A stretch of 64,000 nt of DNA from contig NZ_CP054258.1 of NCBI RefSeq assembly GCF_024181585.1, forward strand, positions 1,736,001-1,800,000, given 5' to 3'. The translations under genes and the position numbers were made by a program. Positions 28,874 through 37,684 of this stretch are shown piece by piece (position 1 is the stretch's first letter; each line of letters starts with the position of its first letter). This DNA is from Treponema socranskii subsp. buccale (GTDB lineage Bacteria > Spirochaetota > Spirochaetia > Treponematales > Treponemataceae). The notes under the pieces were generated by a model. It was not told the DNA's origin. It ran no database searches and saw only the letters and a program-made list of their open reading frames with translations.

Positions 28874-29452
28874 ATGACAATAAACGATAACAGCAGAGAT
28901 GCAATTCTCAACACGGCAATACGCCTTTTTTCACAAAAGGGGTACGAAGGAGTCGGCGTGCAGGAAATTTGCGAAAACGCAAATATTACAAAGCCGACCT
29001 TATATTATTTTTTCAAAAGCAAGCAGGGACTTTTGCAGGCGATAGCGGATTCAAAGGGTGCGGAGCTTTTGCAAAAGCTCGAACATGCCGCAGCGTACGA
29101 ACACGATTTTCTTAAAAGTCTGACACGCATCCTGGCCGCGACAATCGATTTTGCGCTTGCGTATCCCGATTTTTTTAATCTGCACAGCGTGCTTTTAAAC
29201 GCGCCCGGCAATGCGGAAACCGAAGCGGTCTATGCGCCGTTAAAAAAACGCTTCGATTCGGTGTTTTCGGAATTTTTTATTAAATCCGCGCACGAGTTCG
29301 GCAATATGCGCGGAAAAGAAAAACTGTATTCCATACTGTACCACAACAACGTTATTTCGGTTTCGCTTTTATGCGTACATCAAAAATTGTCCGGAGACGA
29401 TCAAACGATTTACCGCATCGTACACGGCTTTGTCTACGGCGTAGCAAACTGA
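28874..29452 (+). CDS. TetR-family transcriptional regulator
   Basis: 192 residues. N-terminal helix-turn-helix: RDAILNTAIRLFSQKGYEGVGVQEICENANITKPTLYYFFKSK, split here as the standard TetR pattern, residues about 8-52. The C-terminal ligand-binding domain is not assigned. It most likely represses itself through the palindromes in its promoter, and perhaps the amylase gene that follows 15 bases later and the divergent methyltransferase gene. Confidence 0.9.
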   Translation: MTINDNSRDAILNTAIRLFSQKGYEGVGVQEICENANITKPTLYYFFKSKQGLLQAIADSKGAELLQKLEHAAAYEHDFLKSLTRILAATIDFALAYPDFFNLHSVLLNAPGNAETEAVYAPLKKRFDSVFSEFFIKSAHEFGNMRGKEKLYSILYHNNVISVSLLCVHQKLSGDDQTIYRIVHGFVYGVAN

Positions 29453-29467
29453 TGCCGGGAGATGTAT

Positions 29468-30838
29468 ATGTCAAATTTATTTTCGGATAAAATTTTTTAT
29501 CATATCTATGCACTGGGTATGGGGAATTGCCCGAAGCGGAATGATTTTGCGTGCCCCGCAGGGGATTTTTTTGAAAAACTTTCGGAGCAGTTGGACAGGA
29601 TTCGATCCTTGGGCTGTAATGCGCTCCTCATCGGGCCGATTTTTGAGTCGAGCGCGCACGGATACGATACGGTCGATTATTATCACGTGGATCGTCGGTT
29701 GGGGAATAACGAGCGCTTCAAACGCTTTTGCAGCCTGTGTCATGAAAAGGGATTCGCCGTGGTGCTCGATGCGGTATTCAATCATACGGGGCGGGATTTT
29801 TTTGCCTTTAAGGATATTCGGCAAAAAGGGCAATACAGCCCTTACAAAGATTGGTATGTCAATATTGATTTTTCCCGGCGGAGTGCCGAGGGGGACTGCT
29901 TTGAATATGAAGGCTGGGCGGGCTGCAAGGATTTGGTAAAACTGAATGTCGATAACGACGCCGTACGGGAGCATCTTTTCGGCGCGGTAAAAATGTGGAT
30001 CGAAGAATTCGCAATAGACGGCCTGCGCCTCGATGCGGCGGATGTGCTGAGCAAAACCTTCCTCGATGCGCTGGCTTCCTTTTGTCGAAGTATAAAGAGC
30101 GATTTTTGGCTCATGGGCGAAGTCGTGCACGGCGACTATTCCGAATGGGCGCAAAACGGCCGGCTCGATTCGGTAACGAACTATCAGATGTACAAATCGC
30201 TTTGGTCATGTTTGAACGATCGGAATATGTATGAGCTTTCGTATAATTTGAACAGAGAATATAACGCCGAAAGCGGTATGTATAAAGACATCGCATTGTA
30301 CAATTTCGTGGACAACCACGACGTAAATCGAGCGGTCAGTGCGCTCACCTCTCCGGAGCGGCACCTGCATCTGCTATACGGGCTGCTCTTTACGATTCCC
30401 GGCATCCCGTCCGTCTACTACGGCAGCGAATACGGTATACGGGGAATGCGGAAAGTCGACTGCGATTACGAACTGCGCCCTCCGCTTCCGCCTTTCGCTC
30501 AGCTTCCGGATTTTACGCAGCCGGGTTTTGACGCGGGCTTTATCCGTACGTCCATTGAAACATTTTCGAAAATACGACGGAGCCGTCCCGCTTTGCAGCG
30601 CGGTTCGTACCGGCAGGAGTTTATTGCAAACCGGCAATTCGGCTTTTGGCGCGAATGTTCCGAAGAAAAAATCCTGATCATCGTAAATTCGGATTTTGCG
30701 CAGGCCTGTGTTTTTTTACATTCCATTCCGGAGGGCGAATATGAAAATCTGACGGACGGAAGGATCTGTCATTCCGATGATTTGAAAGAACTGCAAACGG
30801 CTCCGTGTTCAATACTGATATTGCGCAAAAACGAATGA
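29468..30838 (+). CDS. Alpha-amylase family (GH13) glycoside hydrolase
   Basis: 456 residues from the ATG at 29468 (MSNLFSDKIFYHIYALGMGN), with GGGAG 7 bases upstream; ATG 29462 is possible. GH13 regions: DAVFNHTGRDFF, catalytic nucleophile Asp in GLRLDAADV, acid/base Glu in LMGEVVHGDY, and the third acid in NFVDNHDVNR. No signal peptide, so it acts in the cytoplasm on alpha-glucans or maltodextrins. Probably co-transcribed with the TetR gene. Confidence 0.92.
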   Translation: MSNLFSDKIFYHIYALGMGNCPKRNDFACPAGDFFEKLSEQLDRIRSLGCNALLIGPIFESSAHGYDTVDYYHVDRRLGNNERFKRFCSLCHEKGFAVVLDAVFNHTGRDFFAFKDIRQKGQYSPYKDWYVNIDFSRRSAEGDCFEYEGWAGCKDLVKLNVDNDAVREHLFGAVKMWIEEFAIDGLRLDAADVLSKTFLDALASFCRSIKSDFWLMGEVVHGDYSEWAQNGRLDSVTNYQMYKSLWSCLNDRNMYELSYNLNREYNAESGMYKDIALYNFVDNHDVNRAVSALTSPERHLHLLYGLLFTIPGIPSVYYGSEYGIRGMRKVDCDYELRPPLPPFAQLPDFTQPGFDAGFIRTSIETFSKIRRSRPALQRGSYRQEFIANRQFGFWRECSEEKILIIVNSDFAQACVFLHSIPEGEYENLTDGRICHSDDLKELQTAPCSILILRKNE

Positions 30839-30883
30839 TCGGAAAATCATTTTGTTAAATTTATCCGAAAATCATTCCGTGCA

Positions 30884-31447
30884 TTACACCTGCACGGCTC
30901 CTTGACGCAGCACGCGGAGGGTACCCGAACTTATATCGACGATGGTCGACGGAAGGGCGCCCGACGTATCGCCCGATGAAATTATTAAATCGACATCGTC
31001 TTCAAACGTTTCGATAATGTCGCTTATTTTTTCGAGTACGGGTTTTCCGCTTTTATTGACGCTCGTCGAATAGACGGGACCGCTTTGTGCGATGACAGCT
31101 CTCAGCCACGCATCTCCGGGACAGCGGTACGCGGCAGTGCCCCCCGTTCCGTCGTTTACGATGATCGTGAGCGCGCCCGGCCACTTTGCAAGGAGAGAGG
31201 CGGGTACGGCGTCCTTTGCATAACGGCGTATTTCATCGGGGTGTGCGATGAGGCGGATAAAAGGCTTTCCTTCGTCCCTGCCCTTTATCGCCCGTATTTT
31301 TTCTTCGGTTCGGAATATTTTTTTACCGCTTTCGACGATGCCCGAAAAACCGTACACGGTGTCCGTCGGAAGGATAAGGATCTTTCCGCGCTTTAAAAAA
31401 TCAACGCACAGGGAAGCCGCTTTTTCGTCGGTTTTGTGCAATATCAC
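30884..31447 (-). CDS. TsaC/YrdC/Sua5-family threonylcarbamoyl-AMP synthase
   Basis: 187 residues from a GTG at 31447 that overlaps the stop of the upstream gene (GTGA). The N-terminal pattern FLKRGKILILPTDTVYGFSG and the later VYSTSVNKSGKPV are typical of the YrdC fold, which makes threonylcarbamoyl-AMP for the t6A modification of tRNA. Slightly short for the family and some conserved residues vary, so a paralogue role is possible. Confidence 0.82.
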   Translation of the reverse strand: MILHKTDEKAASLCVDFLKRGKILILPTDTVYGFSGIVESGKKIFRTEEKIRAIKGRDEGKPFIRLIAHPDEIRRYAKDAVPASLLAKWPGALTIIVNDGTGGTAAYRCPGDAWLRAVIAQSGPVYSTSVNKSGKPVLEKISDIIETFEDDVDLIISSGDTSGALPSTIVDISSGTLRVLRQGAVQV

Positions 31448-31998
31448 CGAGTACCGCCGCCGAAAGTCGCTATGCGCATTTTGCCCGCAGCATCGGAAGC
31501 GGTTTTCCGCATTGCAGAAGAAATCCGTTTTTCTTCCGCTAAGACTTGCACTTTTTTTCGCCGCGCCATAACTTCTCCGCTTCCGCCGGTAAGCGCCAAA
31601 AGTACGAACGTAAGCGCAAAAAACGCGATGCCGCATGCTTTGCATGTCCGCTCGCTCATAAACGCTATCGGCTCGCGCCGAACGACGGTTCCCGTATCAT
31701 ACAGCGGCGCTTCGTAGGGCTTAAGTCCGGTTATTTTAACGAGCTTTTCCCCCTCGCTCACGTAATCGAGCTTACGCGCATAGGCGGCGATAACGTCTTT
31801 ATCTTTTTCGAGCGCCGTGCGTTCCAGTAACAGTTCTTCATTTATTTTTTGGATGAGTGCCGTCTGCCTGCTTATCGCGCGTTTTTGTTTTTGCAGCCGA
31901 TTGTATACGATGATGCCGTCTCTGCCCGCAAAAAACGAAAGGAGTACATATACGAGGGTACCGATAAAAACGGCCGAAAGGATTTTTGTGCGTGTCAT
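31444..31998 (-). CDS. FtsB/DivIC-like septum formation protein
   Basis: 184 residues. An N-terminal membrane helix (about 8-26), a coiled coil (YNRLQKQKRAISRQTALIQKINEELLLE region, about 32-65) and a conserved GEKLVKI motif match the DivIC/FtsB family, which holds the divisome with FtsL and FtsQ. Unusually there is a second membrane helix near residues 122-142 followed by a basic tail. Translationally coupled to the tsaC-like gene. Confidence 0.78.
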   Translation of the reverse strand: MTRTKILSAVFIGTLVYVLLSFFAGRDGIIVYNRLQKQKRAISRQTALIQKINEELLLERTALEKDKDVIAAYARKLDYVSEGEKLVKITGLKPYEAPLYDTGTVVRREPIAFMSERTCKACGIAFFALTFVLLALTGGSGEVMARRKKVQVLAEEKRISSAMRKTASDAAGKMRIATFGGGTR

Positions 31999-32045
31999 AT
32001 TTTTCTTATCGGCCGAGCGCCCTATTTTCTGAAACGAAAATATAT

Positions 32046-32083
32046 GCTATACTGTTACGATAGTATAGCGGGAATTTTCCCGG
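32046..32083. promoter_or_regulatory. Two adjacent palindromes upstream of the acidic protein gene
   Basis: GCTATACT and its complement AGTATAGC at 32046-32053 and 32062-32069 form a perfect 8-bp inverted repeat, directly followed by the palindrome CGGGAATTTTCCCG. TATACT in the first could serve as a -10 box. About 80-115 bases before the ATG at 32164. Function unknown. Confidence 0.4.
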
Positions 32084-32163
32084 CGACGTACTGTTTTTTT
32101 GAAGCTTTTATGCCGATACTATAACGGATAGACTATGTATCTCTGCATACTGAGGGGAATGAT

Positions 32164-33717
32164 ATGGCAAATACCGATAACAAAAACGAACTCGACAGTT
32201 ACGGTGTCTGGGTAAAAAAATCTCCGGAATCCGACTCTCAAAAATCCGAAAGCATCGACGATTTTAATTTCGACGTCGATTTGCCCGATTTTTCCGAAAT
32301 AAATTCATCCGTAAATGAGCAAGCGCAAAGCGATGCATCTGCCGTCGAAGACGTTTCCATCGAGGATTTTCTCGACAACGGTTTTTCGGAACCTCCCGTC
32401 CCCGATGACACGCTCGGCGCGAGCGCTGACACCGCGCCCGATTTTTTCGGCGCTGCGGAAGAAACGCAAAACGATTCGATATCTTTTCCCGTATCTTCCG
32501 AAATCGAAGATGCTTCCGTTCTCCCCGAACTTCCCGAATCGATCGACACGACGTTCAGCACAGCGGAAACTTCCGCACCGGCGGAAGCTTCCGTCACCGA
32601 AGACGTCGACCTTTCCGATTTCGGAGTCGATTTCAGCAACGACGAAGCGCCTTCCGATACCGAATCGGGCGGAAGCATCTCTCCTGCAAAAACGGAATCG
32701 GCTCATATCGATTACGATCTTTCCGTTGCTCCCGACGACGGCGCTCTTTCTTCGGCACAAACGCAAAGTGTCGTACCCGACAGTTTCGACGAAGAAGCGA
32801 AATCGCTCATGGACAATATTGCAGCTCCGCGTACGGAAAGCAACGATCTCCTGCGGCAAATCGTCGAAGATCTTTCCGGATTGAAAAACGAAATCTCCTC
32901 GCTGAAAACGCAATTCGCCGAATTGAAATCGCGCGGGGGCACTCCGGCAGCCGAAGTGCAAGCCGGAGGATTTTTCAACAATTTGGATGAAGATGAAACG
33001 ATTTCGCTTTCGGGCGACGAACTCGACAATATCATGAGCAGCGCCGATTTTTTAAATAACGAAAGCAAAGTCGACGAACTTGCAGAAGAAAACAAAATTG
33101 TCGATGGCACGCAAACCGAAGATACTTCCGTCGTTCCCGATATTTCCGAAAAAAACAAATCGACCGACGATTTTTTTGTGCAGGAAACAAAAACCGATAC
33201 GGCAGGTGAATTGCCGATCGCGCCCGGCGAAGAAGAGGAACTTGAAGAGCTGCCCGAAGAAGCCGAACTCGAAGATCTTTCGGATGCGGAACCGCTCGAA
33301 GATATTTCCATTCCGAGCGTCGACGATATTTTGCGCGATGTCGCTCCCGCTTCGCAAAGCGAACCGAATTCATCCGGCAACGATCATAAAGCCGATATCA
33401 CCGATAAATTTTCCAAAACCGATTCGACTTCCGAAACGGATGATTTTTTCAAAACGGATGTGCCCGCCGAAGATACCTCATCGCACAACGCCGCTTTTAC
33501 CGACGCCGAATCGACTGCGGCAAAACCTGCGCTAAAAACAGCTTCACAAAACACTTCTTCGAGTCTGCCTGCAAACTTGACCGAAGAAATCAAATCCGTC
33601 CTTTTGTACATGGATCAGCTGCTCGAAGATTTACCCGAAGAAAAAATCGTCGAATTCGCGCGCTCCGAACAATTCGCGACATATAAGAAACTTTTTTCGG
33701 ATTTGGGATTGTCATAA
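32164..33717 (+). CDS. Large acidic low-complexity protein, unknown function
   Basis: 517 residues, extremely rich in Asp, Glu and Ser, with little predicted fold except a short coiled stretch near 235-260 (VEDLSGLKNEISSLKTQFAE) and a conserved-looking C-terminus (LTEEIKSVLLYMDQLLEDLP to the end). No signal peptide or membrane helix. Motif SIDDF/DVSIEDFLD repeats loosely. First gene of a plus-strand cluster that includes two MAF proteins. I do not recognise a named family; it looks like a treponemal scaffold-type protein. Confidence 0.75.
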   Translation: MANTDNKNELDSYGVWVKKSPESDSQKSESIDDFNFDVDLPDFSEINSSVNEQAQSDASAVEDVSIEDFLDNGFSEPPVPDDTLGASADTAPDFFGAAEETQNDSISFPVSSEIEDASVLPELPESIDTTFSTAETSAPAEASVTEDVDLSDFGVDFSNDEAPSDTESGGSISPAKTESAHIDYDLSVAPDDGALSSAQTQSVVPDSFDEEAKSLMDNIAAPRTESNDLLRQIVEDLSGLKNEISSLKTQFAELKSRGGTPAAEVQAGGFFNNLDEDETISLSGDELDNIMSSADFLNNESKVDELAEENKIVDGTQTEDTSVVPDISEKNKSTDDFFVQETKTDTAGELPIAPGEEEELEELPEEAELEDLSDAEPLEDISIPSVDDILRDVAPASQSEPNSSGNDHKADITDKFSKTDSTSETDDFFKTDVPAEDTSSHNAAFTDAESTAAKPALKTASQNTSSSLPANLTEEIKSVLLYMDQLLEDLPEEKIVEFARSEQFATYKKLFSDLGLS

Positions 33718-33718
33718 C

Positions 33719-34606
33719 ATGGGTTTGCTCAACCGCGTATCGGGCGGACAGTCGAAAAAGGCTTCGGGACTTTTGTCCCGTGCCGCTCCCCGTATGCAAA
33801 CCCCCTCTTACGTTTCCTTTTCGGATCTGTGCCGTGATTTCGGTATTTTGCACGGATCGCTTTTTGAAATAACGGACGGCTCTTTTGCCGCAAGCGCATG
33901 CACCGGTCTCGACGCTCAAAGCATCGCGCTTTCCGTTTCATCTCCCGATTTTTGGAACGGAACGATAGGAGTCGATACATCGATAAAAACTTTTTCAAAC
34001 CCGCTCGGTAACCTTGCGGCATTTTACCAGCTCTTTTCCCCGCGCACAAAAGAACGTCTCTCCTCCGTCCATTTTTTTCGTCTTTCATCCGATGCCGTTT
34101 TTATGAAAGCCGATTTTATCGGTGAAAACTCTTCTCCTCCGTCCGAAACGATAAAAATCGCCCTTGAAGAATTTATTAAAAACCGCGGACACGGCGGCCG
34201 CTTAAAAAACGGCAATGCAATTTTTTCAGGCGCATCTTGTTTTCCGAACGATAACAGCGCGCTGTTCTTTTTGCTTTCGACGAAAATCGCGATAAACCGC
34301 ACGCTCGTTTCGGTTTCGTCGAAAAGCGATGCCGTCAAAGAGAGACTGTTCAATGTTATCTGCGGCGAAATATCCGATATGCTTGCACATTCGTTCGCCG
34401 CTCCGAATATGTGCGTACAAGGAAAAAACGGAGAGCTGCATATCGTCCTTTTTTCTCACGACGATTTCGACGAAGCCGTTTTGCAGTTTCACATAAGCCG
34501 TTTTCTCTCTCCCTTCCTTTCCGACGCCGCCGCTGCTCTCATGCTCATCAAAGCCGGAAGCGCGCGCAATGCGGAAGAAATCGAACGCTTTGCCGTCGAA
34601 GGTTAA
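33719..34606 (+). CDS. Conserved protein of unknown function
   Basis: 295 residues, starting MGLLNRVSGGQSKKASGLLSR, 1 base after the stop of the preceding gene, so clearly in the same operon. Mixed alpha/beta composition, no signal peptide, no motif that I can name. The next gene starts within its last codons. Its placement between an acidic scaffold-like protein and the MAF pair suggests a cytoplasmic partner in the same process. Confidence 0.75.
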   Translation: MGLLNRVSGGQSKKASGLLSRAAPRMQTPSYVSFSDLCRDFGILHGSLFEITDGSFAASACTGLDAQSIALSVSSPDFWNGTIGVDTSIKTFSNPLGNLAAFYQLFSPRTKERLSSVHFFRLSSDAVFMKADFIGENSSPPSETIKIALEEFIKNRGHGGRLKNGNAIFSGASCFPNDNSALFFLLSTKIAINRTLVSVSSKSDAVKERLFNVICGEISDMLAHSFAAPNMCVQGKNGELHIVLFSHDDFDEAVLQFHISRFLSPFLSDAAAALMLIKAGSARNAEEIERFAVEG

Positions 34607-36089
34607 TTTGGGTATTTGTTTTTTTACGGCAAAAAACGGCAGCATTTCGTGCAGCGCAAACGGCACATCCCTTCATTCATCATACGACCCTGAAAAAGAA
34701 GGCGAGCGATTTGCCGCATCCCTCGGCGCATCTTTTTATCCCGAATATATAATCGTAACCGAACCGGCATTATCCTATTGCGAAACTTTTCTCCGTAAGC
34801 GATTTCCGTCCGCAAGGCTGTGCGCCGTCCGCTACAGTGAAGATTTTTCCGAATCGGATAAACGATGGGATATCGTATTCAATGCGGCAAAAAAAGAGGA
34901 CGAGCTTTCGGAAAATCTTTTTGCCTCTCTCGGCGAAGAAGGTTTATGCAACTCGCTCTTTGCATCATGGCATCCTTCCGCACGCGCATTTCCCCGAAAA
35001 GACGAAGCCGTTTGGCGGGAAATAAAAAATGCCGTCGATAAGGGACGCGACGTCCTTTTTACACGGAGCGCTTTTTCTTCGCGCTGGATACTGAACGCAT
35101 TTTTTATCTGCAAACACATCGAACGGGTAAAGACCCTTATAAAAGGAAATGCTCCCCTCGTCGTCGCAGCTTCGGGACCGAGCCTTACGAACGCGCTTCC
35201 CCTCCTCGCCCGCTTTCGAAAATATTATTTTCTCATTGCCGTCTCTTCGGCTCTTTCGGTTTTGAACGCACACGACATTGTCCCCGACCTCTGCTTTTCA
35301 ACCGACGGAGGATTTTATGCAAAGGCGCACTTGACTCGGCTCGCTTTCGTTTCGGGCATACCGCTTGCGCTCGCAGAAGAAGCGGCCTGCGGCGGAACTA
35401 TTTTATCACAAAACGATATCGTTCCCCTTTCATACGGCGACGGCTTCGCGTCAAAACTTTTTAAATCCTGCGGTATTCCCTCAGTAAAAATCGAAAGAAA
35501 CGGTACGGTAAGCGGAAGCGCGCTTTCCTTTGCAAAAGCGATAACGGACGGTCCGATTTTTTTCTGCGGTCTCGATCTGGCGCCCGCCCCCGGCTTACAG
35601 CACGCCGAACCGAACGAACTCGACCTCCGCGCGGAAATTTTTGACGTAAAAACATTTCCCAAAGAAACGAGAGCTTCGATTTCGCGCTTTACATCCGGCG
35701 CGCTCAGGCTTTACCGGAAATGGTTTCAAGCGCTTCCCGAAAAGAAAACCCGAAACGTCTACCGTCTCGCGCACGAATACCGTTTTTCAAATACGCTCGG
35801 CGCAATCGGCGACGTCGATTTCGATTTTTTCGAAAAATCGCTTTCACCGAACGGAACATTGCCGCGCATCGCGGATGAAGCGCTTGCACAAAAAAAAGAC
35901 GTACAAAAATCCGCCCTCGACTTTGCAAAGCGCCACGGGCGAAGCGACGAATGGCTTCACGAATTTTTTCCTGCGGAATATATTTCATGGAAGCGGGAAA
36001 CGGACGGCGAAGAAAAAGGGCGCAAAGCGAAAACGCTTGAAAAAAAAAGCGATGAACTTTTAAAAAAAATTGAGAGGCTCCTTTCATGA
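34569..36089 (+). CDS. MAF-family (DUF115) motility-associated protein 1
   Basis: 506 residues. The central region VVAASGPSLTNALPLLARF and DIVPDLCFSTDGG is the MAF_flag10/DUF115 pattern; such proteins transfer nonulosonic-type sugars to flagellin or are required for it. It shares the AKNGS...YDPEKE N-terminus with the next gene (a tandem paralogue). ATG at 34569 overlaps the previous gene; a TTG at 34608 with GAAGG before it would fit the paralogue alignment better. Ends with a charged coiled tail. Confidence 0.82.
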   Translation: MRKKSNALPSKVNLGICFFTAKNGSISCSANGTSLHSSYDPEKEGERFAASLGASFYPEYIIVTEPALSYCETFLRKRFPSARLCAVRYSEDFSESDKRWDIVFNAAKKEDELSENLFASLGEEGLCNSLFASWHPSARAFPRKDEAVWREIKNAVDKGRDVLFTRSAFSSRWILNAFFICKHIERVKTLIKGNAPLVVAASGPSLTNALPLLARFRKYYFLIAVSSALSVLNAHDIVPDLCFSTDGGFYAKAHLTRLAFVSGIPLALAEEAACGGTILSQNDIVPLSYGDGFASKLFKSCGIPSVKIERNGTVSGSALSFAKAITDGPIFFCGLDLAPAPGLQHAEPNELDLRAEIFDVKTFPKETRASISRFTSGALRLYRKWFQALPEKKTRNVYRLAHEYRFSNTLGAIGDVDFDFFEKSLSPNGTLPRIADEALAQKKDVQKSALDFAKRHGRSDEWLHEFFPAEYISWKRETDGEEKGRKAKTLEKKSDELLKKIERLLS

Positions 36090-37684
36090 CATCGCTTTTT
36101 TCGTCGATTATACCGGCAAAAAACGGAAGTCCGGTTCCGCTTTTTCAAAACGGAAAAAGCATGCACTCCCGCTACGATCCCGAAAAAGAAGCCGAACAAT
36201 ATGCCGCGCGTATGGATGAAGCGGGCTTTTTTATCGTCGCGGGTGCGGGAGGCGGCTACTTTATCCGCGCGCTCAAAAAACGATTTCCCCGCTCCTTTAT
36301 TCTCGCTGCGGAAAATTCTCAAAGCGATATCGATTTTCTGATGAAGATTCCCGTTTTTAATAATTTATCCGGCGACGAAACCGTCCGTATCGTTCCGACG
36401 GAAAAAATTTCCGACACGATACTCCGGTTTTATGTGCCTGCTTTTTACGGCTCTTTTTCGATAATCGAAACGCCCGCGTGGGCAAGCGAAAATAAAATCG
36501 GCATCGAAGCGTTTCGAATGCAGACGACGAGCGCGGCACGGGCGATTGCCGCAGATTATTCGGCGCAAGCGCACTTCGGAAAAATCTGGCAGCGTAATAT
36601 CATGGCGAACTTGGCTCAGATCGGCGCACAATCCGCTCCGGCACGCAGCGTGCAGAACGATACGTCGTTTGCCGCGCCCGGCGGAAAAACGGCTTTGATC
36701 GCGGCTGCCGGTCCTTCCCTCGACACTGCCGTTTCGCTCATTGAAAAAAAAAGAGATGAGCTTTACATCATTGCGACGGATACCGCTTACAAAAGTTTTA
36801 CAGAACGCGGCATACTATGCGACGCCGTCGTATCGATCGACGGACAGCTTTTATCGGCACAGCATTTTTTTTCGGACGTGCGAACGGAAGGTACGCTTTT
36901 TATTTTCGACTTATGCGCAAACCCGAGCGCGATCCGTTTTATTAAAAAATCGGGAGGAAAAATCGCGTTCGTTCAAACCGGACACCCGCTTTCGTTTTAC
37001 GCATCGCTCTTTTCGGAACGTAAAACCGGTACGGCATTTCCGTTCATCCGTACGGGTGCGGGAACGGTAACGATTGCCGCTCTCGACTTTGCGCTGAAAG
37101 CGGGATTTTCGAAAATCGAAGTGTGCGGCGCGGACTTTTCGTATTCGGAAAAACCGTACATGAAAGGCACCTATTTCGACGCGCTGTACAATTCGTTTTC
37201 CTGCCGCACGGAGCCTATGGAAACGGCGTTCGACGCGCTTATGTTCCGCACCGAACTTTTTCAAAACGGAAAACGGCGTACGAGCGCAACGCTCGACGCA
37301 TACCGCAAAACGTTCGAATCCGTCCTTTTCGAAACGTGTACCGATATCGACTCCGACGGCTTTTTATATCGCGCAGTTTCCGAAAAAGTCTATCCGCCGC
37401 TTCGCTTTTGCCCCTCTTTCGATATGCCGTCGTTTATTTCCTTTTTCAAAAAAGATTTTTCAGATTGCGAAAAAAAACTCTCGTATCCCGATTTTTCTCC
37501 GGTAATCGCTTCGTTTTTTCCCGCAGTCGCTTCGCTTCGAAAAAATAAAAACTTCAGCGGAGAGCATCGCGGCATCGACATTTCGGCGCGGTTAAAAAAT
37601 GAAAATTCACGCGCTGTATTTCCCGAACTTTTGAAACTTGCATACGCCGAGATTCTGAGATATACTCGACACTATGAAACGTAA
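36086..37684 (+). CDS. MAF-family (DUF115) motility-associated protein 2
   Basis: 532 residues, start overlaps the stop of the first copy (ATGA). Shared N-terminal motif AKNGSPVPLFQNGKSMHSRYDPEKE, and the core ALIAAAGPSLDTAVSLIEK, then AVVSIDGQ and the C-terminal VEVCGADFSYSEKPY-type segment. The copy keeps the GxGPSLD-type nucleotide-sugar loop. Glycosylation of periplasmic flagellar filaments is the likely role, as known for MAF proteins elsewhere; donor sugar unknown. Confidence 0.83.
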   Translation: MTSLFSSIIPAKNGSPVPLFQNGKSMHSRYDPEKEAEQYAARMDEAGFFIVAGAGGGYFIRALKKRFPRSFILAAENSQSDIDFLMKIPVFNNLSGDETVRIVPTEKISDTILRFYVPAFYGSFSIIETPAWASENKIGIEAFRMQTTSAARAIAADYSAQAHFGKIWQRNIMANLAQIGAQSAPARSVQNDTSFAAPGGKTALIAAAGPSLDTAVSLIEKKRDELYIIATDTAYKSFTERGILCDAVVSIDGQLLSAQHFFSDVRTEGTLFIFDLCANPSAIRFIKKSGGKIAFVQTGHPLSFYASLFSERKTGTAFPFIRTGAGTVTIAALDFALKAGFSKIEVCGADFSYSEKPYMKGTYFDALYNSFSCRTEPMETAFDALMFRTELFQNGKRRTSATLDAYRKTFESVLFETCTDIDSDGFLYRAVSEKVYPPLRFCPSFDMPSFISFFKKDFSDCEKKLSYPDFSPVIASFFPAVASLRKNKNFSGEHRGIDISARLKNENSRAVFPELLKLAYAEILRYTRHYET

